Shown: in pieces, positions 12,928 to 25,268 of the stretch | Position numbering within the stretch: position 1 is the stretch's first letter | Layout of the letters: every line of letters begins with the position of its first letter | Source: Chiridota heheva | Lineage: Eukaryota; Echinodermata; Holothuroidea; Apodida; Chiridotidae | Assembly: GCA_020152595.1 (NCBI GenBank) | Contig: JAIGNY010001666.1 | Coordinates: 558,501-622,500, forward strand | Direction: 5' to 3' | DNA length: 64,000 bases | Program-made: the position numbers and the translations under genes | The notes under the pieces: model-generated | The model's database searches: none | Told to the model about the DNA's origin: nothing | What the model saw: only the letters and a program-made list of their open reading frames with translations

Positions 12928-13373
12928 CAGTCATATATGACACTAATCAACAGTCATATATGACACTAATCAACAGTCATATATGACACTAATGAACAAT
13001 CATATATGACACTAATGAACAGTCATATATGACACTAATGAACAGTCATATATGACACTAATGAACAGTCATATATGACACTAATGAACAGTCATATATG
13101 ACACTAATCAACAGTCATATATGACACTATATGAACTAAGAACAGTCATATATGACACTAATGAACAGTCATATATGACACTAATGAACAATCATATATG
13201 ACACTAATGAACAGTCATATATGACACTAATGAACAGTCATATTTGACACTAATGAACAGTCATATATGACACTAATGAACAGTCATATATGACACTAAT
13301 AAACAGTCATATATGACATTAATGAACAGTCATATATGACACTAATGAACAGTCATATATGACATTAGTGAAC
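12928..13373. repeat. 23-bp tandem array with a 12-bp palindromic core, about 19 units
   Basis: Unit CAGTCATATATGACACTAAT plus GAA. The core GTCATATATGAC is a perfect palindrome. The array is homogeneous apart from one irregular junction near 13127-13144 and single-base variants. Confidence 0.92.
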
Positions 13374-14439
13374 CTGATTTATAAGCTATTCAGAATCCAT
13401 AGCACTCACAATGATCATTTTGTGATAATCAACCTAAATTTTGATCAATTTAAAACTATATCAATTGAAAGAAAATCATACAGCTGAAATCATTTCCTGT
13501 ACCTGCTTTAACATAAGTTAGCAATAAGGGTGTTTCAGCTGCCGTCATGAGGTCACATAATTTTGTTTACATCACCATTTTGTAGGGCAGACTGTCGTCT
13601 GCTGTACATTTACATACGTTTACATGTTGTTACATAAGTTTACTTTTGTAAGTAGTATGCGGAATCACGCTGTGCCCTTGGTTGCACAAAGTAATAGACG
13701 TGTTTAGAATCCACTGATTAAGATTACTTGAAGTGCTTGGAGGGTAATTTTTTTCTTTAAAATAACATTTTATATTAAAAAATCAACTCATCTGGCCAGT
13801 TCATTTTAACCAGCACTTTGTTTATATGCCCACACATGTTTTATATGCACAGCACGTGTTTTATATGCCCAGCACGTGTTTTACGTGCCCAGTGCATGTT
13901 TTCATCACCAGCATGTGCTAGCATGTGTTTTAGATGAGTCTGTTTGTTTTACGTGTGATGTGACTCAGCTGTGTGAAGATCAGACGCATGAAACACTCAA
14001 CGCGCAAAGCTCTGCCCTGCAGAATGACTCCCAGTTGAGTTAGGAGTCACGTGATGAAATCCCTCTATTACAGGAATTTTTTTTTTTTTAGATATCAATT
14101 TCCAAAGCTCCGCTAGTGAATGAAAACAAAACTCTTCTTAGAGTTTCCCATAATCCAGTTTTCTCACAAGTATCATTATCCCTTGTAGACAAGATTCAGA
14201 ACTATAACATGAATATACATATTCCCCGCATATTTGTTTCATAAAGTGTATATGCATCAATTTTCTTTTTCCAAATCTCTCTGATTCTCTGTATCTTTCA
14301 TTTTACTTGTTTGTATTTATGATTCTTTTTGTGATTCTTTCTTAAGACATGGTAGTAGGAAGATATTTGCCAGGGAGGAGACAGGGAGGGATTTGAACCT
14401 ACAAAAATTGTATGAGTCTCTTATAAACTCTTTATTTGT
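13374..14439. other. Dispersed repeat in inverted relation to 17965-18340
   Basis: 13500-14080 carries GAGTCACGTGATGAAATCCC on plus. 17965 onward carries the inverse GGGATTTCATCACGTGACTC. A short tandem of CAGCACGTGTTTTATATGCC lies at 13833-13905. The family is not recognised. Confidence 0.45.
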
Positions 14440-14935
14440 AAAATTATTTAAAATTTGGTAAAAAAATTCACATTGAGAAAATTTCACAAAACTGAAGAAA
14501 ATTGATGAAAATTGTTTAAAAATTAAGACAATTTCCGAAAATTGAAGAAAATTTCCTGAAATAAAGGAACAGAAATTTCTTGAAAAAAAGACATTTTCAC
14601 AAAAAAGAATGAAGAAAATTTTACAAGAATTGATGCAAAATTTCCAAAAATTAAAGGATATTTCACAAAATTTGAAGCAAATTTTACAAGAATTGATGCA
14701 AATTTCACGAAACTTGAAGCAAATTTCCGGGAAATAAAAATTTCCCGAAAGAGAAAATTTCCAAAAATTTCAAGAAAATATTACGAAAATTGATAAAAAA
14801 TTCCCGAAAATGAAGACAACTTTTCGGAAATGAAAAAAATTTCCCAAAAGTTGAAGCAAATTTTATGAAACTGAAAATAATTTTCTGAAACTTAAAATTT
14901 TTTTTTTTTTTTTTTCGCTTTGAAAATTGAAACAA
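14440..14935. repeat. Degenerate AT-rich satellite, about 20-25 bp units
   Basis: Irregular repeats of AAATTTCCCGAAAATTGAAG-like sequence. Related motifs appear inverted at 46640-46880. Confidence 0.65.
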
Positions 14936-16934
14936 ACTTCACAAAAATTGTTCTCACAAATTTCCCAAAGAAAAGATGCCATGATGGAATCTGACTCTTC
15001 AAAATCAATTCGTTATGACCTTCATTTTTGGTATCAAAATGGTACTTGTCCCTCCCAATCCCGAATAAAAATTATACGATTCTTAGCAAAACATTTCAAA
15101 TTAAAAAGATTTCTATTACTTATTTCCATTTTCAGAAATCTTAACCAAATCTTTCAAATATGTAACAAAATACAAATCTTTTTCAGTCAATGACATTAAA
15201 GTTCAGAGAAGGTGTGTCTCAATTGCTGAGTACTGCTTCTACAGATCTATCTATGATTAAATCCCAGTCGCCTCTTTACATTGAAAGCATGCAAAATCGT
15301 ATTCAGCGTCAAACATGCGGCTGTCAGATTTAGAACTCCGAAATCTCCATAACTGTCAAGCTTCTTGAGATCCCTGGAAAGTTAAATCAGGTTAAATGTG
15401 ACATGGTAATGGAGTACTAAGCGGATTGCTGTCTAACTGACGGTACGAGCAAAGGAAGACCTGACAGAATTGTTTAAATATGTGAGTTATATGATCTCAT
15501 AAAGGATACAAGCAACCAATACAACGACCTCTTAGCTAAATTTGGCTTTTTAAAGTTTTATGGACAAGTAGAGGCCACGTAAGCCCTAATATTTTTCAAC
15601 TTAATTATTGGTGCTAAAATTTATATGCTTATTTGTTGTGATAATGTACAAATGAGTGAAATACTTTGTTTTTCAACAGTTTCTTAAATTAATTGTTCCA
15701 AGTCTTGAAACAAGCACCTCATTTCAATTCTAAATGCATTTATTTAACAGTATCTTATTGAATTCAATCAATTACTCACATGCACATGTCCAAGTGCAGC
15801 TCACCATAGTGGGGTAGGGGATCAGCAAGGAGTTAAATTCTGCCCCCACCCTCCCACCCCTAAAAATATGTTAATCATTTTGTTTTTTAATACAACAAAT
15901 ACAAAAATTGCTTGAGTTATATGTATAAGGGGATGCTAATGTCCCCCATCATGTTTTGCCCCTCCCAATTAAAATATCTTAGTCGCCTCCAACTATGTCA
16001 CGCCTTATTCTTCTCAGAATCTGGAAACTTTCAGACCCAACTAAATTCGGCAAATCACATATTCAAACCTTAAACACACCTTTCAAGAATAAATACAGTG
16101 ATCTGTGACTCACTCACAGTATATTGCAGATCCGTTAGGACATTCACAGAAACTACAGATCAGTCTTTTACATTCAGATATGATTTTACACCAATAACCA
16201 CATTCATTCCTTATTAATTTCACTCCAGCAAGAAGTGGGGGGAGGGGGGGGGGAGCCACGCATCTGCATGATCTTTTTCGGCATTTCCTACCTCATTTTG
16301 TCAAATCATAGCTACAGGGCTCCCGTATTTTCAACCTCTCATTCAAACTTATTAGAGAGAAAGACAGAAATCGAAGGCGATAATAAACATGATCACAAAG
16401 CTCAAATTCAATTGTACCTTCACACCAATCTCTCGGGGGAAAACGCAAAATTTTCAGCTGCAAACAACCACCAACCAATCAACTTTAAATATCTAACCAC
16501 GAGGGACGGTCATCTTGTACATCCCAATGTTTCCTGATAATATTTTTAGCAAGAGAGAAAAGATTATTTAAGCAAAAATATATCTGTACGAGAAGGGGAA
16601 AAAAACAAAAACATAATCCTGTCTTAAGGCAATGTGCAAAGCTGTGGTTTTTATCAATTTTAACCAGATAATCCAGCGATATGGTTTCAGTGATAATATT
16701 GAGGTATCCGTTTCAGACAGAATGATACAGAACATTTATGAAAAGGATTTGACAGGGATTATGACCAAACTACAGTATATGCTCAAATAGACGTTTGAGG
16801 GATATGAACCATCTGGAAGTTAAAAATAGCCTCAATACCCAAGAAATAAAATCTGATAAATATTTTTTTAATTTGTACTATAAATATAGGCAATGACATT
16901 TTAGTTTGTTACTACGACTTACATGAACATGGCC
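14936..16934. other. Unassigned intronic sequence
   Basis: 15810-15990 resembles 33715-33900 (ATGTTAAT, a CTTGAATTGTATGTATAA-like block and C-rich flanks), suggesting a low-copy dispersed repeat. Otherwise nothing supported. Confidence 0.4.
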
Positions 16935-17365
16935 TCTTTTGATCATATGACAAACTTAACCCCAAAGTAGGGCTTTTGACCCCTAAAGAGGGTTTGTTCC
17001 TCTAAACACTTGAACAGTGATAACAGCAACACAAGGTATACAAAACAATCTTAGATGTGTCAATATGCCCTGTATCCTCTTGTGATCATATGAAAAACCT
17101 ACTACCCAAAGTGGTCTTTCAATCCTCAAAGAGGGGCTTTTCCTTCAAAACACTCAAACCCAATTAACAGCAAAACAAGGTACACACAAAACAACCTTAG
17201 TATTAATGTATCTTATCTATGTCTTCTTTTGATCTTATGGCAAATTTACCCCAAAGTAGGGCTTTCAACCCTCAAAAAAGGATTTTTTCCTCTATAACAC
17301 TGAAACACAAATATATAGCAACAACAGGTACACACCAACCAATATTAACTTTGATGTACCATAAA
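16935..17365. repeat. 145-bp tandem repeat, three diverged units
   Basis: GATCATATG anchors recur at 16941, 17084 and 17231 (last one GATCTTATG). Each is followed by ACCCCAAAGTAGGGCTTT-like, CTCAAAGAGGG-like, AACACT and GGTA-ACA blocks in the same order. Confidence 0.75.
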
Positions 17366-18340
17366 GGGGTGACCTGTTAACCACAAAGCAATCCATAAAG
17401 ATTTTACAAACAAAATCATATTTATGTAACCCATTTCTTATGGGGGTGCTTCAGCTTTTTATGGGGATGTTTCACAATGACATTTACAGTACCAAAGTCA
17501 CACATACTTGTTTACAGTCTCAATTACCTCTAAAATTTATGAGACACAGTTCGGAAATTGTGAACTTCTGTTATAGTGCTAGCGTTTCCGGTAACAACCA
17601 ACGCATTGCAATTATAGTCATTTTACTACATTGTCAACGTTTGAAATGTACACAAGCAGTTTCAACAGGGGAAAGCTGCAGTATCTTGAAATGAATTTCA
17701 ACTAATTCATTCAAATATCTTTATTTTTCTTTCTTTGTTAGCCATTTTACAGCAGTTTACATCCATTGACTGTGCCATGAATCCTATAGGTATTCAATGA
17801 TATGATGAATATTTAATTAAGTAATGAATGCTTATGAATATGTTGTTGTGTATGGGGTTTCCCCAACTAACCCAAAAATAGTTTCATATACGATTTCTTG
17901 ATTGGTTAAAAGGGGTTTTCTCATGTAAAGGACTATGGACATTTAGAGGCAACATGGGCTGGCTTAATAGAGGGATTTCATCACGTGACTCTTAACTCAT
18001 CTGGAAACCATTTTGTAGAGCAGTGGCATCGTTGCGTTTCACGTGTCTTCACATGGCCAAGTCACATCAAACGTACAACAAAGATACTGCATACCAACCT
18101 ACCAGTAATATAACTCATTTGTGTACCACATATGACATGTGTGCGATGGTGTTTACAAGTTTTGGGAGCATTTTCACATTAAGGCACACATGTTAGTAAT
18201 AGAACCTACAGACAACATCAGCAAATAACATGCAAGTATAATGCAAACAGATATATGGTTGCTATAAATGTATCGCTTTTTTAAGATCATTTTATTTTAT
18301 ATTAAGCCTTAAAGCCCCCCCACCCCCACCCTCACCGCTT
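17366..18340. other. Unassigned sequence with inverted repeat partner
   Basis: 17965 onward is the inverse partner of 13500-14080. The rest is plain intron. Confidence 0.4.
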
Positions 18341-18590
18341 AGAAATATGCATGACATCACCACCAAAACAATAGGGCACATCTACAGATCATGGGCTATC
18401 TGTGTACCACATATGACATGAATCCAATGTATCGTTCTTGAGATATTGTGTTAACAAGCTTGCTGTTACAGACAGACAGACAAACACAAACACACACACA
18501 CATACATGCGTACACATGTCAGCATGACTGCATAGGTTCCTTATGCTATTAGCATCGGAATCAAAAATGACTCTTAAAATATAATTCAGA
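18341..18590 (+). repeat. Dispersed repeat carrying a CA-rich microsatellite, copy 1
   Basis: Order of blocks: AATATGCATGACATCACC, ATCGTTCTTGAGATAT, AACAAGCTTGCTGTTACAGA, CAGACA/CACACA run, GTCAGCATGACTGCATAGG, TTCCTTATGCTATTAGCAT. The same order recurs at 34740-35555. Confidence 0.65.
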
Positions 18591-19319
18591 ATGGGTAATT
18601 TTGTAAAAGGTCCGATCGAGCTAGTTTTAATCAATAGTAACACTTAGTAATTCCAGCCCTTTCTCCACTGTCCCTCCAGGTCATCCGATTCAAATTCATC
18701 TCTGTAACGGTCATTTCTCAACTTCAATTACACTCATTATTAACCACAATAACTTCTTACACAGTGTCAAAAAATAAGGTTACGAAACCTTTCTTCTGAT
18801 GATTTCTACTCGTTCCCTGAAGCTCTTTTCAGATTTCAACAAGAAAGTTTAAGCAAAGGTCAAGCCTGCTAATATTCTGGAATAGAATACCGCAATCAGC
18901 GGGGAGGAGCTATCACACGCACGCATAGTTACCACCGTTAGCTTAATGGATAAAGTCTCGGGATTCAAGCATGGCTGCAAATTGTTATGAGTTTATCAAT
19001 CCTGAAAACCATTTGCTGGAAGATATCGTTCTTAGGGGCCTGACGGTATCCACAGGAGAATATAAATACATTTTTCAATTTGGCCAATTAAAGTACATTG
19101 CTTCTTTAACCTGAGTCAAGGCAACTGTGTGCAGAAGGAGAGACGCCCCAAGGTTGTTTACATGGAACATTCCTCTTGCGAGGGTGGCACAGTTAACCAA
19201 AACCATTTGCCTTGTGGGGAGACTGGTGAGGCTGCGCTTGGATGACACATGAACAAGGATAGTTCTAGAATATTCGAGATGAATAAATTAGTAAATTCAG
19301 CTACTTTGCTTTGTTCTAT

Positions 19320-19522
19320 ATATCATGTATGTATTTATGTATGTATGTATGTATACATAAATATATATACATACATACATGTATGCATTTACGTATGTAT
19401 GTATATATACATAGATATATATATATATATAAAGATATATAGATATATATATATAGATATATACATACATACACATATACATACACACACACACACATAC
19501 ACACATACATACATACATATAT
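19320..19522. repeat. Compound microsatellite (GTAT/ATAC, AGATAT, AC)
   Basis: Runs of GTAT, ATATAG, ATAC and AC. Tracts such as GGGGCCTGACGGTATCCAC (19035) and GGGGCCTGACAGTATCTGC (19562) flank the area as a short direct repeat. ORFs here are artefacts. Confidence 0.85.
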
Positions 19523-20787
19523 AGCCCATTCGTAGGAAAATAAGGAAGATAATAGTACCTAGGGGCCTGACAGTATCTGCAAGAGAATATAATCTGGTCA
19601 GGAAGTATCTGTATCATGAATTTAATGAAAAGTCTAGACCTTCCTAATTCCTATAATAACAGCCCCCTCCCCCTCCCTTAACAGGTCCCCACCTTACCAA
19701 CACACACACACACACACACCAACAAAAATGGACATTAAAAATGAACATTAACATATAAATTTGCATCCCTTTTTTGCCTCACAAATAAATGTGAATTCTT
19801 AAAACAAAATCAATATCTTCCCCAATCCCAGGTAAAGTTCTCTGCCCCTTTTCCAACTCTCGGGTTTCTTAACACCCTGGACCAATCTCTACCTCAATCT
19901 GGCACCATCAAAGCCACTTTCTATCAAATGTAATATTTCACTCATAATCTCTAATTAAAAAATATTCCTTCTTCTTGTCTCTACTCAATGTCCCCGATTT
20001 TGTTTTTTCTACCACATGTTATCATATATCAATATTCTGAAAATTTGAATTGACATAAAATTCCACAAATTCCCAAGAAAGTTCAAGAAATTTCCCCTCT
20101 TGGAATCTGATAGGAAATAATTTGATCTCCGATCCAAACCTTAGGTCCCTCAATTATGTGCAAATATTTTCACAATGAATAAGTACATTCAAAAACATTA
20201 CCATGCAACATGGTCTATCAATAATACTTCTTCCCAATTGCTTTCTTCTTCGTTTTATAAGTCTATTTTTTTGTTACCAACATAATTCCTTTCCTGAAAT
20301 TTCATCTTGCAAACAAAGGAAGTTAAATGAGGATCATGGGTACAGAATATTTCATTTTTGTATTCTCAACAGATATTCCAAAGACATGCATGTGAACTGA
20401 CAAGACAAACACTTACAGATAAAGTCAGGCTTAACTTCAAATATTATATAGATATTTTTTTGTCTCTATTTTCAAAACAACATGAAACCAAAAGACACCT
20501 TTCATCAACACACTACTAGCACATGGATAACTTTCCGTTACTTTTCTACCCTGCCTATTTTCACATTTACTTGCGGATTTCATTTCTTTAAAAGATCATG
20601 ACATGTAAAATAGCTTCTAGAATGATAAATCATAATTATCAAAATCCCTTTCACTTCTACTGAAAATTCCAATCTTCTGTTCACCTACTTGACTCCTTAT
20701 AGCAACCACTGAGCCTCCTAATGGGCCCACTTCAAGGACAAGAAATTCCCTGATGTTTGAAAATGTTGCACAACCTTTTTCAACTAC
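19523..20787. other. Unassigned intronic sequence
   Basis: Short (CA)n near 19700. No gene or repeat family that I can support. Confidence 0.5.
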
Positions 20788-20791
20788 TTAA

Positions 20792-21369
20792 AGGAATATT
20801 CCCATGTTTTCTTTGCAACCTTACATAAGAAGGAGAAAAAATGTAGAAACAATTTAGTACAAAAATCATGTTGATATGTTATTCCTACCAGGAGATATTC
20901 AAATTTTAAAAGTTCACAAAAAATGCCAATAAACAAATAGGAAAAGAGTCAGTATGACATCACACCAACACATTCTCCCACAAAGTTGATGTATTTCATT
21001 AAAATCTACCATACTTTTTTTATTAGTAAAACCTGATAGAAAAATCAATTACTGAAAGTTAGGTATTTATATACATTGCCAAATATACCTTACTTCAATA
21101 ACTTTTAAAAAATTGTTTCTAATCATACAGAAACAACCCATTAACGTTCAAAGAAATACATAAACATTTGCAATGGCATTGCCTCTATGACATCATCAAA
21201 TGCGAATTCATCATACTGTACAAAAACTTTAAAATGCAATTGGAAAATCTTTAAAAATCCATATCTACTGATTGGAATATGATATCCACCTGATTTTAGT
21301 ACCAAATTGGCTCCAAAAGTATGCTCTTTCAAATACAATTTTACCAAAAAAAACAATGAGAATATTCCT
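20792..21369. mobile_element. TTAA-flanked hairpin MITE, family A (copy A1)
   Basis: Starts AGGAATATTCCCATG and ends with its near inverse GAGAATATTCCT. TTAA lies on both sides (20788-20791 and 21370-21373). The two arms are imperfect inverted repeats of roughly 130 bp. The middle contains CTCTATGACATCATCAAA. No ORF. Confidence 0.78.
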
Positions 21370-21521
21370 TTAAAGCACTGTCTCTACTTCTAATGATACG
21401 GCTACACAATGGCTCGAGACTAAAGTTATGGCCAAACAACGTCCCACATCACACAAACTTAATCTGTTTCTTCCATTATTCACCACAGGATTAATATAAC
21501 TTCAATCTAAATATACCCAAA

Positions 21522-21940
21522 TCTTTGTATTTCAAAGAGAACATTCTTAGTATTTCACAGAAATCATTCTTTGTACTTCAAAGAAAGAAATCATTGTTAG
21601 TATTTCAAAGAATACACTCTTTGCTTTTCAAAGAAACATTCTTTGTATTTCAAAACATTCTTTGTATTTATAAAAATAACATTCTTTGTATTTCAAAGAA
21701 ACATTCTACATTCTTTGTATTTCAAAGAAATCATTCTTTGTATTTTAAAGAAAACATTCCTTGTATTTGTATTTCAATGAAACATTCTTTGTATTTCAAA
21801 AAAAAAACATTCTTATATTTCAAAATCATTCTTTGTATTTCAAAGAAAACATTCTTTGTATATCAAAGAAAATATTCTTTGTATTTCAAAGAAAACATTT
21901 TTGTATTTTAAAGAAAACATTCTTTGTATTACAAAGATAA
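21522..21940. repeat. Degenerate 24-bp array, about 17 units
   Basis: Repeats of CATTCTTTGTATTTCAAAGA with variable A runs; CTTTGTATTTCAAAG is near-palindromic. The plus-strand ORF of 128 codons is a consequence of the repeat. Confidence 0.85.
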
Positions 21941-23010
21941 TGAACCTTTATTCCATAATATTGATGCATTCAATACTCTTTTGTATCATTTCAATAAAAA
22001 ATTTGTTGAAATTTACATATTTATGAATATGCATGTCCATGAATTACGCTAACCAATAACATATCAAGAAAAGAAGACAATAGAACATAACTGCAATCAA
22101 ATTGACCTGCACACATGAAGTTTGACAATCATTGATGGAATTTTAAGGAAGTGAATCACCAAAACAGCCACAGAGGTCGTGACCCCAAAGCCGTTATTGC
22201 TGTTAATCACCTGGAAATATCTTGAAATATGCTTGCAACATTCCAGATTGAATTTTCCTTGTTTCGAAACCTAATTGAAAAGGTTTTACAGAAACTGTGA
22301 GGCACAGTGTGAAGAGAAAAGTATTCACTATCATAGTATTCACTATCAGAGACCTAAAGCAACTTTCATTTCTAGATAAATTTTGCAGGAAGCGTTAGTC
22401 AATATATAACAGATTTTGAATGCTAACCATCACATTTTATCAAAAACATTTTCAGCTTTTGACTAAACAAGACGCATACTCTATAACAATGAGTGCTACA
22501 AGCCCCATCCATCTTTATAATGACAAAATATGATGGGATTACAAAAGCATTAAACAACCCTTTAAACTAATGGCACACCTTGCAGCAAATTGCACAATTA
22601 ATCAATAGCTGGACAGGTAATGCTCACTGATTGACTAACTTAATTAATAACCAACTGATCATTTTAGGCATGATCTGCATATGATGTGATGTACTTCATT
22701 AACACAGTGATTAAAGGCTTTTGCTGGTAGGTAGGTGTATGTAGGTAGAGGGCTAAGAGGCAGGTAAGTATTGCTCCCAATATTCTATTTTCACACAAAT
22801 AGATTCTTAACTTTCACGGATCAAAAGGAGAGCTAGCAAGTTTATAGATGATTTATGAGTGTTTAAATAGCTGGTAAAGAGTTAAGTTTCAAAAAGAGTG
22901 GTAGATAATTTGTGGTTTTGCAAAGGTAGGTAAAAGAGGTCATTTTAGAAAGTGCAAATGACTTATGTGAGTGGTATCCTTTCATTATGCAAGCAAAGCC
23001 ACAGCGGAAA
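21941..23010. other. Unassigned intronic sequence
   Basis: No supported feature apart from short GTAGGTA runs near 22730. Confidence 0.5.
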
Positions 23011-23012
23011 TA

Positions 23013-23313
23013 CAATCAGGAGATATCTTATTAATGACCTACCAGTAGGGACGATCAGGAGATATCTTATTAATGACCTACCAGTAGGGACGATCAGGAG
23101 ATATCTTATTAATGACCTACCAGTAGGAACGATCAGGGGATATCTTATTAATGACCTACCAGTAGGGACGATCAGGAGATATCTTATTAATGACCTACCA
23201 GTAGGGAACGATCAGGGATATCTTATTAATGACCTACCAGTCAGGGATATCTTATTAATGACCTACCAGTAGGGACGATCAGGAGATATCTTATTAATGA
23301 CCTACCAGTAGGG
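23013..23313. repeat. 39-bp tandem array, about 8 units
   Basis: Unit contains CGATCAGGAGATATCTTATT, AATGACCTACC and AGTAGGGA. Units are nearly identical; two near the right end are shortened. A plus-strand frame reads a 13-residue repeat, judged incidental. Confidence 0.9.
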
Positions 23314-23649
23314 TCTTTAGGCTCTATGCTTAGCAACTCACCAAGATGAGTATGAGAGGGCAAGTGCAGATAAGACAGAAAGAGCACCTGCAGAAATAGC
23401 TTCTTCCAAAATTTTGTACAAAAAAGATGACCAACAGAAATATACGACTAAGAAACAGTCGATTCATGATATCGTAACATTCCATCTGTTACTCTCTTAT
23501 TCACTTTCTGACACTTTTATTTGGTCACACTGGAAGGAATCATATCAACTATTATGTTTATAACCATTGTTATGAATATTTATGAAGCTCGTCTCAAGAA
23601 CATTGCTTGACACCCTGCTGTCAACTGTGCTACATACTAGTCACGTGAC

Positions 23650-23765
23650 TTCTGCAGAGGTTATTGATTGGCTTCTCAGTTATGTGCAAACATTAGACCA
23701 ATCAAAAGTGTTCAATTGTATTGCATATTTCTGTCTCTGTTAACAAAATAACCGGCCTTTAAGTT
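23650..23765 (-). mobile_element. Fragment of TTAA-type repeat, family E
   Basis: On the minus strand GGCCGGTTATTTTGTTAACA then GAGACAGAAATATGCAATAC and TTTTGATTGGTCTAATG. The same blocks occur at 55196-55247, 57204-57320 and 40680-40800. Confidence 0.45.
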
Positions 23766-24034
23766 ACTATGAATATTAATGAGGTTCTTATTTCCTGCCA
23801 CATATTACAAATGCAATGATGCGTTTCATCCCAACCATGCATCTTATCTTTTCCACAACAAAATTTTGTAAACCACAATATTCTTACACCCACGAAAATA
23901 AACCTTCAAATTCAAGTTCACAACAACCCAACCAAATACAAAACCTATTATTCAGGAGCCCCATTTTCTACAGCATATACACTTTAAACCTACATACAAC
24001 CCATCAAATAATAAAACAACCAAAATACATTTAA

Positions 24035-24594
24035 GGAATATTCCCAGGGATTTTCATTTTTTCATATATGATAGAGAATTTTTTTAGAAACAAAGTGGTG
24101 AAAAAACTATGTTAATATCTTATCCGTTTAGAAGTCACAAAATTTTAAAGTATTTTTAAATTTGGACAAAAGTGACTGATTGGCAACATCTGTGATGTCA
24201 TAGAGACAATTTAAACAAAACGTCTTTTGTATTTCCTTAAAAATGATTTGAATTTTTTTTTTTTCCTTATTGCAAATGTGATGTACAGCAAGAAAAAACA
24301 AATGTTTTCTTGTAAATTATATATTCCACCTTATCTCTATAATGAATCAAAAAGGCTGTTCGGATAATGTAAAAAAGTGACATTAAATTTTTAAGAAATA
24401 CATGCTAAAATTGCCTTGATGACAACACCAAGCTGAAAGACATAAGAGCTGTTTTTAAGAACATTTATCTACTCTTTTAAATTGTTATAGCTTTTAAACG
24501 GAATAAGATATTAATAAAGTTTTTTCACCACTTTGTTTTCTACAAATTTTCTCTATCATATATACAAAAAATGAAAATCCATGGGAATATTCCT
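24035..24594. mobile_element. TTAA-flanked hairpin MITE, family A subfamily (copy A2)
   Basis: Begins GGAATATTCCCAGGG and ends ATGGGAATATTCCT, with TTAA at 24031-24034 and 24595-24598. Long arms (TTTTTCATATATGATAGAGA and its inverse) extend about 100 bp inward, including a GTGGTGAAAAAACT arm pair. No ORF. The interior differs from A1, so this is a sister subfamily. Confidence 0.72.
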
Positions 24595-25070
24595 TTAATT
24601 TAGATAACAGACACAAAAATATACTACCAGGCATCTGAAAGAAGGAAATCATCTGAAAGGAGGAATTTAATATTTAATCAATAAACATCAGATTGGTCTA
24701 TGACCTTAGGTCATCCATTTCTGGGCCTGGCTGACTCATTGTGCAGATTTCTTGCAAGGGTCAAATATCTTCTCATCAACTGACACTCAAATTTTTTGAT
24801 TAAATGTCAAATAAAGTTGCTCAAACAAAGATGTTTACTTTGATACAAGTAGAGTCAACAAAGAGGGAATGAATAGCAAACATGACATCAATGGTGATTT
24901 GACAGTGATCAATTTGATTCGGTAAAAAGCGCCATGATGATGATCGGAGCCTGCCATTTTGATGTGCTTTAAGGGGCACACCTTCAGCAAACATTGACTT
25001 AACGTTGCTTGCAGACTGATCTTGAAAACCATGAAATGGCAAATATTTCCATCAAAATTTAGTTCAAATA

Positions 25071-25175
25071 ATCAGCTGTACATGTTTAGGATTGTCTTCT
25101 GTGGTTTTATTCATACACAGATAATATGAAAACTATAAGATCACAGAACTTATTTTTTAAATCAAAAATTTATTT
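25071..25175 (+). repeat. Flanking direct repeat, left copy
   Basis: Shares AGCTGTACAT, GTGGTTTTATTCATACACAG and ATAAGATCACAGAACTTATT with 26588-26690, on the other side of the SINE/hAT block. Confidence 0.65.
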
Positions 25176-25184
25176 AGCTGTACT

Positions 25185-25260
25185 TGCCCTCCTTGCTTCA
25201 GTCCACTCAGCTGTAAAATGAGTACCACCACTGCTGGAGAGTTAATCTGCGATGGACTGG
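25185..25260 (+). repeat. SINE body, left fragment (split by hAT copy 2)
   Basis: Carries CTTCAGTCCACTCAGCTGTA, AAATGAGTACCACCACTGCT and GTTAATCTGCGATGGACTGG, matching the minus-strand SINE copies at 48362 and 61690. It continues at 26484. Confidence 0.7.
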
Positions 25261-25268
25261 CATCACAT

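Noticed and set aside
12928-13373. CRISPR-like array
   Set aside because: Repeat and spacer are both constant, the unit is only 23 bp and the genome is eukaryotic. It is a plain tandem repeat.
14380-14410. B-box-like GGTTCAAATCCC on the minus strand
   Set aside because: No A box at the right distance and no stem pairing; a single 12-bp match is expected by chance.
18925-18975. TAGCTTAATGG A-box-like motif, possible SINE head
   Set aside because: No convincing B box or repeated body downstream.
19249-19617. ORFs over the GTAT/ATAC region
   Set aside because: Microsatellite artefacts.
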